This document shows positions 9,235 to 18,170 of a DNA stretch of 64,000 nucleotides, piece after piece. The notes under the pieces were generated by a model. The model made no database searches and had not been told where the DNA came from. It saw nothing but the letters and a program-made list of their open reading frames with translations. This DNA is from Pseudomonadota bacterium. GTDB taxonomy: Bacteria > Chloroflexota > UBA5177. The stretch lies in contig JAJPIP010000061.1 in assembly GCA_021324655.1 (NCBI GenBank), forward strand, positions 29,209-93,208. The letters run 5' to 3'. Positions within the stretch are counted from its first letter, which is position 1. Each line of letters opens with the position of its first letter. Both the position numbers and the translations under genes were made by a program.

Positions 9235-10307
9235 CAGGCGTGGGCGCGGAAGTGTGACCTCTTGCTGACCAGGTACACGATGAAGCCCAGAATCGCGATG
9301 CTGTAGTAACTCAACAGGCGATCCACGAGCACGACCGCCGCCGCATCGGCCGTGGGGATGCCCAGATAAATCATGAGCGAACCGAGACCTGCCTCGACAA
9401 CGCCCAATCCGCCGGGAGTAATGGGAAGAGTGGTCAGTACCGCCGTGCCGAGTGCAAAGAACAGCATCGGCACGTACGGCAGGTTGGTGATGTGGGGGTG
9501 AATGCCGAGGGAGAGAAACACGAGCTGCAAACGTCCTCCCTCAAGCATCCAGATAATCGCCGTGAGGCCCAGCAACAGCGGGAGCCGGCGGAAGGACTGG
9601 AGCGTGCCCTCTTCAAACGATACATAGCGTTCGGCGAAGCGGGCCGGAACCAGTCGGCGGATGTGTGAACTGAAGAGGCGCATGCCGACAAGCACCAGAA
9701 TGCCGACCACGGCCAGTCCGACGCCCAGGATCAGTAAGACGCCGACCTGCCCGAGCCGGCTGTGAAACACGATGAACCCCGTCAGCGCCAGCAAGAAGCT
9801 CAGGACGAGAATGTCGAGCAGGCGCTCGGCGAGAATGGTGCCGACTGTCTTGGCCCACGAGACGCGCGCCCAGAGCTTGGCGAGATAGGCCCGATAGAGG
9901 TCTCCCAGCTTGGCGGGCACCACGCAGTTCACGAACCACGAGATGTAGATGATTTCGGTGAGACCGCGAACCGTCATATGGCTGACGGACGAGGGATCCT
10001 CGTCGCGGTACGCGTTGTCGATCATCATCTTCCACCGGTAACCGCGCAAGGGGAAGGTGCTGTAGTACACGAAGAAAGCGGCCACGAAGAGCCCGAGGTT
10101 GATGGTTCGGATCCTGGCCCAGAGGGTGGCCGGGTCGATTCCGGCCTTGTAGATCACGAAAGCAAAAATAAGGATGGCAACGCCGAACGACGCGACGCTC
10201 TTCCAGTTATGAAGTCGATTCCCGATGGAAAGTTCGGCCTCAACTCGCTGCTCTTCAGCCGGCGGCCATTCGGCTTGCTCGTCGATGCTCGTATCCGTCG
10301 TCGCCAC
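9234..10307 (-). CDS. Flippase-like integral membrane protein (LPG-synthase TM-domain family)
   Basis: 357 aa with about eight hydrophobic helices after a 35-residue polar N-terminus. RAYLAKLWARVSWAKTVGTI and AERLLDILVL, followed by TPGGLGVVEAGLG, are the conserved motifs of the UPF0104/MprF-transmembrane family. Members are proposed to act with glycosyltransferases, possibly moving lipid-linked sugars. Position between polymerase-like and glycosyltransferase genes fits a role in exporting or assembling the glycan. Confidence 0.85.
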   Translation of the reverse strand: MATTDTSIDEQAEWPPAEEQRVEAELSIGNRLHNWKSVASFGVAILIFAFVIYKAGIDPATLWARIRTINLGLFVAAFFVYYSTFPLRGYRWKMMIDNAYRDEDPSSVSHMTVRGLTEIIYISWFVNCVVPAKLGDLYRAYLAKLWARVSWAKTVGTILAERLLDILVLSFLLALTGFIVFHSRLGQVGVLLILGVGLAVVGILVLVGMRLFSSHIRRLVPARFAERYVSFEEGTLQSFRRLPLLLGLTAIIWMLEGGRLQLVFLSLGIHPHITNLPYVPMLFFALGTAVLTTLPITPGGLGVVEAGLGSLMIYLGIPTADAAAVVLVDRLLSYYSIAILGFIVYLVSKRSHFRAHA

Positions 10308-10323
10308 GATGACTCTTTTCGCC

Positions 10324-11712
10324 CTAGCCCGCTTCCCTCACGCCGAGGCTGACTGGCACGAGGGCGACAAGCAACCCGAGAAGCGCGACCAGGCCGTGGA
10401 CGTAGAGGACATCAAAGACGTTGTGAAAATCCGTCGCTACCAGAACTCCGAGAAGGCCAAGGGCGGCGACAAAAGAAAAGCGATCGGTTGCAAGCCGAAT
10501 CGCACGATAACTATACCAGAGCGCAGAACCGGCGACCAACAGGTAGGCGCCCAGTCCTACGACGCCGGCTTCGGCGGCGACGTTGATGTAGTAGTTGTGC
10601 GCGTGCTCGAGGGAAGCGTACCAGCCACGCGGATGATAGCGCGGGTAGGCGAGACCGAAGTTGCCGATGCCCACGCCCAACAACGGGTGAGCGGAGAACA
10701 TGCGCACGCCCGCCAGCCAGTGCGCGGCGCGCTCCACGGCAGAGAAATTCGCGTTCGTCACGTTGCTGAACGTCACATTCAGACCGACCGCATTGATGAG
10801 CTTCTGAAATGGCCCGAGCGGCACCAACCCGAACGAAGCCAACCACCCACCAGCCGCCAGAGCAAGCAGACCCAACCGGGCCATGGCAGCCGCGCGTGAC
10901 CACAGGACTGAACAAACAATCGTGGAAGCGACCAGAAACGCCAGCAGCGCGCCGCGTGATTGGCTTGCCAGCAACGCGCCGACCATAAGAATGAAGGCCG
11001 CCCACGAAAGGCCGCGGCCGCGGCCGGGAAGCGCGCCGAGGACCAGACTGAAGGGGATGATCATGTTCAAATAGCCGGCGTACGGGTTGGGCTGATCGAA
11101 GGTGCCGTAGGCACGTAAGAACAGGCGATGCTGTAGGAACGCTTCCGGGCCAAGGCCGAAGAGGAACTGAATGTAGCCGAGAATTGCCTGGCTGACACCG
11201 GCAGCGATGAGGGCGGCAAGAACAAACGGCACGTCGCGGCGGCGCAAGAACCGGACGGCTGCCAGGTAGATCACCAGCATCTCCGCCCACTTCACGATCT
11301 CCTTGAGGGACGAGTGCCAGTCGAGTCCGGCGAGCGCGGACAGAGAGATCGCCACGAGGTACAGAAACACATACGGTGTCCAGATGCGTGTCGCGATGAG
11401 AGAATGCCGTCGCACCGCGGCGTCGGCCAGCCATGCAATCCCGATGCCGGCAATGAGAAGGTCAGTCGGAGCGAGCGAGAACGTCCCGAAGGTTTGCTCC
11501 ATCCCGCCCAGCCAGGGCGCGGCGACGGCTAGTGCAATGAACCCAACGACCGGGCGGACGAGGGTGAGAAACACAACGGCGGCGATGCTGATCCCGACGA
11601 GGACGGCGCCAGGCGGCAGCAACATGCCCAGGGCAAGCACCGCGCACGCCACCAGCAGAACCGTGCCGCGCGCAGCGGCGGATACGGGAAAGGAGATGGC
11701 CTCAGGCTGCAC
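10324..11712 (-). CDS. O-antigen ligase/polymerase family membrane protein (Wzy/WaaL-like)
   Basis: 462 aa with about ten membrane segments and the large extracytoplasmic loop of this family, containing HPLLGVGIGNFGLAYPRYHP and then LEHAHNYYINVAAEAGVVG with its conserved His. Such proteins polymerise or ligate lipid-linked oligosaccharides. The GTG at 11710-11712 overlaps the preceding gene by 11 bases; no good ribosome site is visible, consistent with coupling. It is a paralogue of the next gene upstream. Confidence 0.82.
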   Translation of the reverse strand: MQPEAISFPVSAAARGTVLLVACAVLALGMLLPPGAVLVGISIAAVVFLTLVRPVVGFIALAVAAPWLGGMEQTFGTFSLAPTDLLIAGIGIAWLADAAVRRHSLIATRIWTPYVFLYLVAISLSALAGLDWHSSLKEIVKWAEMLVIYLAAVRFLRRRDVPFVLAALIAAGVSQAILGYIQFLFGLGPEAFLQHRLFLRAYGTFDQPNPYAGYLNMIIPFSLVLGALPGRGRGLSWAAFILMVGALLASQSRGALLAFLVASTIVCSVLWSRAAAMARLGLLALAAGGWLASFGLVPLGPFQKLINAVGLNVTFSNVTNANFSAVERAAHWLAGVRMFSAHPLLGVGIGNFGLAYPRYHPRGWYASLEHAHNYYINVAAEAGVVGLGAYLLVAGSALWYSYRAIRLATDRFSFVAALGLLGVLVATDFHNVFDVLYVHGLVALLGLLVALVPVSLGVREAG

Positions 11713-13090
11713 GGCGCGTCGAAGGAGGAAGCGCCACGGCGAGGGCGCAGAGCAGCCAGAAGATGAGCGCCAGATCCGGCAGGAAGTACGAGTTATCGAC
11801 CAGGCCATGGACGAGACCCGCCAGCATAGCCCCCATCACACCCAGCGTCAGCGCGTCTCGACGGACGAACCAGTCCTTCAGGGCGCGCCGCCAGAACATG
11901 ACCTGGAGCCAGGCGTACGCGATCAGTCCCAGGATTCCTGTGCTCAGCCAGAAGTCAAGAATTTCCTCGTGAGGATGAGATAGACAGGGCTCCCATCCCT
12001 CGCTCGGCTGCATATAGCCCAGACCCGGGGCGCAGTCGTGCTGCCACCTGTCCTCTTGCCGCGTCGGAGCGTAATACCGCTGGAAGTTGTCCGGCCCCAC
12101 GCCCAGCAGCGGGTGGTTGTGAATCATCGAGACGGCCGAGTGCCAGATATCGACGCGGCGCTGCACCGTCCCTGCATGGCCGACGCGTAAGGCGTGCACG
12201 ATCTTCGGGCCCGCGATCACTCCCGCCCCGACCGCCAGGACCACAGTGCCCACGACGAGCCATGGCCCACGACGCGTGGCCAGCGCTGCCATGAACAGCA
12301 CCCCGGCGGCAACGCCCGCCCATGCCCCACGCGAATACGTCAGAATCAGCACAGCGCCCGTGAACACAAGGATCGCCCACCAGAGGGACCGCAGCCGCCC
12401 CGCTGCTGCGGCGGCGAGCGCCGCCGTCAGCGGGATGACTCGGTCGTACAGCAACCCGAGATTGTCGGGACTGCCGTACGGACCGCGCACGTGTTGCATG
12501 ACGCCATGCAACCCCATCGGAAGAGCCGCCACGAGCCCTATGATGCCGGCAACAAGGCCCGCCGCCACGACCGCCGCTGCCAGCAGTACCCATTGCCACC
12601 GCTCCCGCAGCACGGAGACAGCGAGAACAAAGAATGCGAGCGGCTCGACGACAGTGAGCAGATACCAGTCCAGGGCATCGTGACGGTCCATGGCAAGCAA
12701 GGTGCTCAGCGTGGCCCCGAGGAACAAGAGAGCGGCCGGCCACAGAAACGGGTTGGAGCGCAGCGCGTCCACCCGCACCGTCAGCCGGCGCGTCGCCAGG
12801 AGCGCAAGTGCGATCACGACATCCAGCGTCAGAAAGATCTCACTCGGCGCGAAGGCATGCGAACCGATGTGCCGTGGTTCGCTGTAGAACGGCGCGAAGA
12901 GAAGGACAAGCGGCAGGGCCAGGTCAAGGCGGCGCCAGGTGAGAACGGCGAGCGCGGCCAGACCGGCCAGGGCAATGGGGAGCGGACTCAGATAGAAGAC
13001 GGCAGCGGCCGCGACCAGGGCGGCCTCCAGCAGGACTACCTGGCGTGTATCCCGGAGCGGGACAGCCGGCGAGGCTACAACTGCCTGCAC
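11702..13090 (-). CDS. O-antigen ligase/polymerase family membrane protein, second copy
   Basis: 462 aa, about eleven helices. The Wzy_C-type loop shows HNHPLLGVGPDNFQRYYAP and LSHPHEEILDFWLSTGILG. The GTG start directly follows the ndk stop, with a GGGGTGA segment just before it; a longer ATG start at 13120 would overlap ndk by 29 bases. Two polymerase/ligase paralogues in tandem suggest one polymerises the glycan and the other transfers it, but sequence alone cannot assign which. Confidence 0.8.
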   Translation of the reverse strand: MQAVVASPAVPLRDTRQVVLLEAALVAAAAVFYLSPLPIALAGLAALAVLTWRRLDLALPLVLLFAPFYSEPRHIGSHAFAPSEIFLTLDVVIALALLATRRLTVRVDALRSNPFLWPAALLFLGATLSTLLAMDRHDALDWYLLTVVEPLAFFVLAVSVLRERWQWVLLAAAVVAAGLVAGIIGLVAALPMGLHGVMQHVRGPYGSPDNLGLLYDRVIPLTAALAAAAAGRLRSLWWAILVFTGAVLILTYSRGAWAGVAAGVLFMAALATRRGPWLVVGTVVLAVGAGVIAGPKIVHALRVGHAGTVQRRVDIWHSAVSMIHNHPLLGVGPDNFQRYYAPTRQEDRWQHDCAPGLGYMQPSEGWEPCLSHPHEEILDFWLSTGILGLIAYAWLQVMFWRRALKDWFVRRDALTLGVMGAMLAGLVHGLVDNSYFLPDLALIFWLLCALAVALPPSTRRAA

Positions 13091-13091
13091 G

Positions 13092-13550
13092 TCACCCCGT
13101 GACCCACTGATCGCCGGCACGCGAGTAGCTCAAGATTTCATCGGGCTGGAAGAAAAGATCGATCTCGGTCCGCGCCGTGTCAGGCCCATCCGAACCATGA
13201 ATGAGGTTCTGCCCGATAGTGAGAGCGTACGTGCCACGGATACTGCCGGGATCAGCTGTTACCGGATTCGTCGCACCCATGATGTTCCGCGTGGCCTGAA
13301 TGGCATCCGGGCCTTCGAGAACGCCGACGACGGAGGGCCCGGAGGTGATGAACTGTACCAGCCCCTCGTAAAACGGTTTGCCTTGATGGACCGCATAGTG
13401 TCGTTCGGCGAGGGAGCGATCGATATGCATGAGCTTGAGCGCGACGATGCGCAGTCCCTTCTGCTCGAATCGCGTCAGGATGGGACCCGCCAGAGCCCTC
13501 TGCACCCCATCCGGTTTCACGATGATCAGCGTGCGCTCGTTGTCGGCCAT
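13092..13550 (-). CDS. ndk: Nucleoside diphosphate kinase
   Basis: 152 aa, standard single-domain length. Phosphohistidine His118 lies in QNLIHGSD, and [12 protein letters not shown] opens the fold; RNIMGATNP is also intact. It transfers gamma-phosphate between nucleotides, and here it leads the polysaccharide operon, where it could help supply nucleoside triphosphates for sugar activation (inference). The stop directly abuts the first polymerase gene. Confidence 0.96.
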   Translation of the reverse strand: MADNERTLIIVKPDGVQRALAGPILTRFEQKGLRIVALKLMHIDRSLAERHYAVHQGKPFYEGLVQFITSGPSVVGVLEGPDAIQATRNIMGATNPVTADPGSIRGTYALTIGQNLIHGSDGPDTARTEIDLFFQPDEILSYSRAGDQWVTG

Positions 13551-13660
13551 GTCCTCTCCCTCAGTCGGTGCTCACTCACTGTAGCAGCGGCTCAGGCGCC
13601 GGCCGAACCGTTGGCGCCGCGGTAAACGCCGCCCGCATCCAGTTGATCGAACTGCCGGCC

Positions 13661-14845
13661 TCAGCAACCGGAGCGGCAGAGCCAGCCGCGCCAGCGGGCA
13701 AGCAACGTCTCAATGGACGTGTGGTACACGGTGTGGGTGGCGACCTCGTAGTCGCGCACCTTATCGGTTGGCTGATGGGCCAGGACGTAGTAAAACCTGC
13801 CGAAGGTTCGATACCCGCGGCTCTCGATGAGGTAGGTGACAAATGACCCCCCCAGCGAATAGGCATCACCGGGGTTGACGGCAAAGAACCTCTTATCGGA
13901 GAGAATCTTCATCGGATTGACCCGCAAGATGGCGTCACGGGCGCAGTCGTTGAGAGGCACCCAATCCAGCGACGAGCAATAGTCGGAAAAGTGGGGATCG
14001 ACCTCGGGGTTCTGCAGCGCGACGGCCATTCCTTCCGCAATGAAGCGCGGCGCGACGTAGACCATGGGCTGTCCGTGCTGGGTGAAGCCGGGTGGAACCA
14101 GGGAGAGCTGATAGACGTGGATGGCTTCGTGGAAAATGGCCTGAATCGTGGTCTGGATCGTGGGTGGCTTGGCGAACGGATCCGTGCACCCGATCTCGTC
14201 CTGGCCGCCACAGCCGCTGTGCGTGAGTGAACGCATCAGGGACACCGTGGGGTAGAGGTAGACGGCCGCCAGCGGCGGCAGCCGTACGTGGAACTTCCTC
14301 ATGAAGATGCCGCGTTGGGACTCGAGCTGGCCCAGGTAGCGGCGATCGGCACCAACCACCTGGTACGGGCTGTGGTAGACGATGAAGTTGCCCAGCCGCG
14401 TGACCATCCAGTCGGCATTCTTGTAGCTGCTCCCGCGGACGCCGGTGGCAGCGGCCACGATGTCTCGTCGGGCCGGACGGAACACATAGATCCGATAGTC
14501 CGGGACAACCCTGGCATCTCCGGCCAGCCGAACCGTCCCCACATCCAGGCCACGCCCGAACCCGTGGCTATAGACGAGCGACGCACGGAGGCGTCCCACA
14601 CCCGCCGCGTTCCACTGCTGCATCGCGGTGACGAGACCATTCGCCTCCGCGCGATCAACAATCAGCCGCCGTATTGCTTGCCAGTCACTGTGGTTGTAGT
14701 CCGACTGGAGAGCCGCCACGGCGGCTATCTCCCCGGCAGGCGCCGCAATCGGTGGCACGGTCGGGGCGGGCGTGGCCGCAGGAAGAGATCCCCGGGCGCC
14801 GCACCCGGCAATCAAGAAGACCAGGAGTAACAGCGGGACGCGCAC
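13661..14845 (-). CDS. Lipoprotein with HExxH metalloprotease-like motif
   Basis: 394 aa. Signal sequence with lipobox LIAGC (lipidated Cys15), then an Ala/Pro-rich linker. The core has FHEAIH (His239, Glu240, His243) and FIAEGMA with Glu271, 28 residues on, the layout of a gluzincin zinc peptidase. Several Cys (212, 220, near 298 and 305, and two near the end) could form disulfides. I do not recognise the family and proteolysis is inferred only from the motif. The C-terminus LARWRGWLCRSGC is complete. Confidence 0.7.
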   Translation of the reverse strand: MRVPLLLLVFLIAGCGARGSLPAATPAPTVPPIAAPAGEIAAVAALQSDYNHSDWQAIRRLIVDRAEANGLVTAMQQWNAAGVGRLRASLVYSHGFGRGLDVGTVRLAGDARVVPDYRIYVFRPARRDIVAAATGVRGSSYKNADWMVTRLGNFIVYHSPYQVVGADRRYLGQLESQRGIFMRKFHVRLPPLAAVYLYPTVSLMRSLTHSGCGGQDEIGCTDPFAKPPTIQTTIQAIFHEAIHVYQLSLVPPGFTQHGQPMVYVAPRFIAEGMAVALQNPEVDPHFSDYCSSLDWVPLNDCARDAILRVNPMKILSDKRFFAVNPGDAYSLGGSFVTYLIESRGYRTFGRFYYVLAHQPTDKVRDYEVATHTVYHTSIETLLARWRGWLCRSGC

Positions 14846-14890
14846 GCCCGAGCATAGCTGAGACCACGCCGGGCGGCGCCACGAACCGAG

Positions 14891-15157
14891 TCAGTCCTTC
14901 GGCACCGGGCGCCCGTTCTGCCGGAACAGCTCACGCCAGTCTTGCTCGTGGACGTGTATCCCGAATTTCTTCGCCGCCGCGAGAATGCGCTTCCACGCCT
15001 CATCACGCTCCTGGTTCGTCACGCCCTCCACCTGATCGAAGCGAGCGAGCGCATCTCGCACATGGCCGGCGTTTTCGATCGGCTCCTTGCGTTCCTTCGG
15101 AAATGCGAAGTCACTATCCGGCAGAGCGTCCCGTTCTTTGTCTGTCAGCTTCGCCAT
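14891..15157 (-). CDS. Small conserved hypothetical protein (DUF6582-like)
   Basis: 88 aa, highly charged and helical, starting MAKLTDKERDALPDSDFAFP. The pattern LPDSDFAFPKERKEPI then HVRDALARFDQVEG recalls short DUF6582-type proteins seen on phages and chromosomes; the assignment is tentative. The C-terminal half (DWRELFRQNGRPVP) differs from that family. Function unknown. Confidence 0.6.
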   Translation of the reverse strand: MAKLTDKERDALPDSDFAFPKERKEPIENAGHVRDALARFDQVEGVTNQERDEAWKRILAAAKKFGIHVHEQDWRELFRQNGRPVPKD

Positions 15158-15221
15158 CGCGCACCTCCTGCGACATAACTATACATCGCATGGCAATGCA
15201 ACTGTCGTGCCGGGCATTGAC

Positions 15222-16601
15222 CTACACGCGATGAGCGGCGTATGCCAGCCGGCGCCTTCCACTCCGCGCGTTGAAGCGGAAACGCGCGAACCAGATGTCG
15301 GTTTCATTGGCGCGATGCAGCTGGGTATCGGCCCAAACCACGCAGAGATCACCGGCCGCGGCTGCCACGCCGATGTAGTCTCCGAAGAACCGCCCGGGGC
15401 TAAAGCATGTGCTGCCGGGAGCAATGTACGTGATATCGCTGATCGGCGACGACCCGCGGCCGACCCGCCGATTGGGAGCCACGTGAAATCTCCCGTCGAA
15501 TGCGACCTCGGTCGCGTACACCCCAAGATTGCCGGTTCCGGCGCGTCGATCGTAGAAGGCCAGGCCGACTGTATCGGCGCCGAGGGCCGTTAGCGCCGGC
15601 ATGAAGCGGTCGCCCCGGGTCGCGTCGTTGACGCGGATGTGGCGGCTCCAGGTGGACCCTCCATCGGCGGACCGCGTCAACTCGATGTTGGCGTCGTAGC
15701 CGCTGCCGTCCCGGGCGCCGGCCTGTGTCCAGGCTAGGTAGACCGCCCCGCCCGCCGTGGCCGCCGCCGTGGCAGTGGGCAAAGTGCGCATGGAACCGGG
15801 CTGCTCCATGACGGGGATCGACGTGAATGATGCGACACGGCGGGCCGGCGAGAAATGCGCCCCATCGTCCGACGAGACGCGCATCATGATTCGTGTGGGA
15901 CGGGGAGCAGATAGGCCGGCTTCCGGATAGGTCGACCAGAAGACGTAAATCCTGCCGTGCAGCCCGACAACCGGCACCGAGCCGAAGTTGTCGAGCGAGG
16001 TCGAGTACAACATGCGTGGACGTGAGAAAGTGGCCCCGCCGTTCGTCGAGCGAGCAACCCAGATGTCGCTGCTCGAGTTGTGCCAGCGCGTCCACGACAC
16101 GAAGATGTGCGACGGCCGGCCCGGGACGCTTTCGACCGTCATGCTGGGTTTGTCGTCGGCGGGGTTGTTGTCGATGACAACCGGGTTCCTGTAACTCCGG
16201 CCGTGGTCAATGGAGTGAGTGAGAACGATGGCGGACTTCCCGCCGGAGCAGTAGGCGGGCGTCTCGCCCAGGTAATTGAAGAACACGGTCCCGTCCTGGG
16301 CAATGGCAACGGTAGGATCGGCGCCCGTGGTGTACGGTGCGTGGATCGGGACGGCGAGGGAATGGAAAGTGTGGCCCCCGTTGGTGCTGGCATAGGAGCC
16401 CACCGGATACGTTCCATTCACCGGCGCGCCGTAATTCGTGTTGGAGCCCGCCACCATGATGGACGGGTTAGCCGGATCGACGGCGAGCACCGGCTCGGTC
16501 CGATTGACAGCGACGAGGACGTTCGCGGGCGGCGCAGCTGCTGCCGAAACCATTCCGGGCAGCCCCAGCAGGATGAACGCAATTGCGAGAGCACGGGTCA
16601 T
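15222..16601 (-). CDS. Secreted BNR-repeat (sialidase-fold) protein
   Basis: 459 aa with a signal peptide (hydrophobic residues 4-20, cleavage after VSAAA). At least five Asp-box/BNR motifs are spaced along the chain: STNGGHTF, SIDHGRSY, STNGGATF, SSDDGAHF and SADGGSTW, indicating a six-bladed propeller. Sialidases also need an Arg triad and catalytic Asp/Tyr, which I cannot assign, so this may be a non-enzymatic propeller. Confidence 0.82.
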   Translation of the reverse strand: MTRALAIAFILLGLPGMVSAAAAPPANVLVAVNRTEPVLAVDPANPSIMVAGSNTNYGAPVNGTYPVGSYASTNGGHTFHSLAVPIHAPYTTGADPTVAIAQDGTVFFNYLGETPAYCSGGKSAIVLTHSIDHGRSYRNPVVIDNNPADDKPSMTVESVPGRPSHIFVSWTRWHNSSSDIWVARSTNGGATFSRPRMLYSTSLDNFGSVPVVGLHGRIYVFWSTYPEAGLSAPRPTRIMMRVSSDDGAHFSPARRVASFTSIPVMEQPGSMRTLPTATAAATAGGAVYLAWTQAGARDGSGYDANIELTRSADGGSTWSRHIRVNDATRGDRFMPALTALGADTVGLAFYDRRAGTGNLGVYATEVAFDGRFHVAPNRRVGRGSSPISDITYIAPGSTCFSPGRFFGDYIGVAAAAGDLCVVWADTQLHRANETDIWFARFRFNARSGRRRLAYAAHRV

Positions 16602-16721
16602 GTGCCGAAGAATAGGGGGAACCCGCTTGTCGGGTCAACGAGGGGGCCGAAGGTCCCCCTTGCGGTCGGGACCTTCACCAGTGCACTGTATGTCAGGAAG
16701 GGCGACCCCTGGAGGCAATGG

Positions 16722-17204
16722 ATGAGCGCAAACCACAAGACGTTGCAGTACGAACAAGCCCTACGGGCGATCGGACGTCATCTTGATGCCGAACCGGTGT
16801 ACCAGATCAGTATGACGGAGGGTCCCGACGGCTTCGTCGTGCGGTCTCAGCAGTCCGGCCGCGGCCCGGGCACGAGATCAATCGAGTTCGGGTGGGATCG
16901 CCTCAACGATTTGGTCATTCTGCAGAAGGCGGGCCGCGGCCTTCGCAAGCGGCCTCCGCGCCACGCGGGTCTCTGGGCGAATTTCCCGAACGGACATGAG
17001 GATTACTTCCGCGCCCTTGGTCACATACTGGATGCCGAAGGTGCCTCGGGTTTGAAGGTAGATGAGGTGCCGGAGGGAATCGCGGTGTCGTACGACCGCC
17101 GCGTGGACGGGCGGACCGAGCGCCAGGAGACGACAATGCACCGCGCCGACGTCGAGGAAATGCTCCGCGAAGCACAGAGCCGCCGAGACCTGCAGACCGC
17201 ATAG
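16722..17204 (+). CDS. Hypothetical protein with an internal duplication
   Basis: 160 aa from an ATG seven bases after a GGAGG box. The first half contains YEQALRAIGRHLDAEPVYQI and the second YFRALGHILDAEGASGLKV, each followed by a turn (EGPDGFVVR, VPEGIAVSY), so the protein looks like two copies of a roughly 75-residue unit. No membrane segment or signal peptide. I know no function for this family. Confidence 0.68.
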   Translation: MSANHKTLQYEQALRAIGRHLDAEPVYQISMTEGPDGFVVRSQQSGRGPGTRSIEFGWDRLNDLVILQKAGRGLRKRPPRHAGLWANFPNGHEDYFRALGHILDAEGASGLKVDEVPEGIAVSYDRRVDGRTERQETTMHRADVEEMLREAQSRRDLQTA

Positions 17205-17313
17205 TCTGATCGCCGGCCGCCTGTCGCCGGCAATTGCTCCCATCGGGAGGTCCGGCCGGCGGGAAGGCCGCCTTGCCGACGCGCGCTCCTGAGTCCGCCA
17301 TCGGAGCCCGGGA

Positions 17314-18096
17314 TTAGAGCAGCTTGGCACCCGAGATCAGCATGATAGACGCCATGCTGAGCCGCAGCATTTGCTCCGGAAACCCGATGGCGAGCCGGCT
17401 TCCCAACAACACTCCGGGGACCGATCCCAGCAGGAGAGAGAGCATCATGGGCACATTCACGTTGCCGACGGCGAATTGGGCGATACTGGCGGCGCTGACG
17501 AGCAGGGCGGCATGGAACACATCGGTGCCGACCAGGTCCTTCGACTCCCAGCGCGGGTAGAGGAATAGCAGCGCCAGGACAATGAGCGTCCCGGCGCCGA
17601 CCGACGTGAGCCCGACGAGGAAGCCGACCAGGGCACCGATGATCGGGAGAACCCAGGGAACACGGTCACCCCAGGCGAGCAAATCCTCGCGCCAATCGGG
17701 ATTAGTCAAGCGGCGGGTAATGAGCGGCTTGGCAACGAGCACCGCCGCCACCACTATCAGCGCCCAGGCGATCGCGTGGACAACGAAACCGCTTACCAGC
17801 GCTGGGTGGCTCTGCTTGATGTTCGTGATCAGCCCGACTCCAAGAAATGTCGAGGGGACACTGCCCAGGGCGAGAAGGTATGCCGTCTTGCGGTGCACCG
17901 TGTTTTGCCGGAGGTGCTGCGCGCCCCCCACGATTCTGGTCACGGCCCCGTAGGCGAGATCCGTTCCCACCGCTACCAGGGGCTTGACACCCATCACCAG
18001 GATCATGACCGGGGTCATCAAGGAGCCGCCTCCCATCCCGGTCAAGCCGATCAGGAACCCGATGATGAGACCGATCAGGGTGAAGCGAAAGTCCAT
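17314..18096 (-). CDS. TSUP (TauE/SafE) family anion exporter
   Basis: 260 aa with about eight membrane helices and the family's repeated loop, GFLIGLTGMGGGSLMTPVMI in the first half and VGFLVGLTSVGAGTLIVLAL in the second. Members move sulfite, sulfonates or other small organic acids. ATG 18094-18096 is used; a GTG one codon upstream is possible. A nested inverted repeat lies just upstream, suggesting dedicated repression. Confidence 0.9.
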   Translation of the reverse strand: MDFRFTLIGLIIGFLIGLTGMGGGSLMTPVMILVMGVKPLVAVGTDLAYGAVTRIVGGAQHLRQNTVHRKTAYLLALGSVPSTFLGVGLITNIKQSHPALVSGFVVHAIAWALIVVAAVLVAKPLITRRLTNPDWREDLLAWGDRVPWVLPIIGALVGFLVGLTSVGAGTLIVLALLFLYPRWESKDLVGTDVFHAALLVSAASIAQFAVGNVNVPMMLSLLLGSVPGVLLGSRLAIGFPEQMLRLSMASIMLISGAKLL

Positions 18097-18104
18097 CACA
18101 CCCC

Positions 18105-18138
18105 CACTCGATGTAACACTTGTTACTTATATCGAGTG
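18105..18138 (-). promoter_or_regulatory. Nested inverted repeat, probable operator of the TSUP gene
   Basis: Outer arms CACTCGAT (18105-18112) and ATCGAGTG (18131-18138) enclose inner arms GTAAC (18113-18117) and GTTAC (18122-18126). The element ends nine bases upstream of the TSUP start. ArsR-family repressors such as BigR use inverted repeats in front of sulfur-transport genes, but the regulator here is not in view. Confidence 0.5.
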
Positions 18139-18170
18139 TAGGAGGGGATGCGGCAAATTGCAAGCGATCC

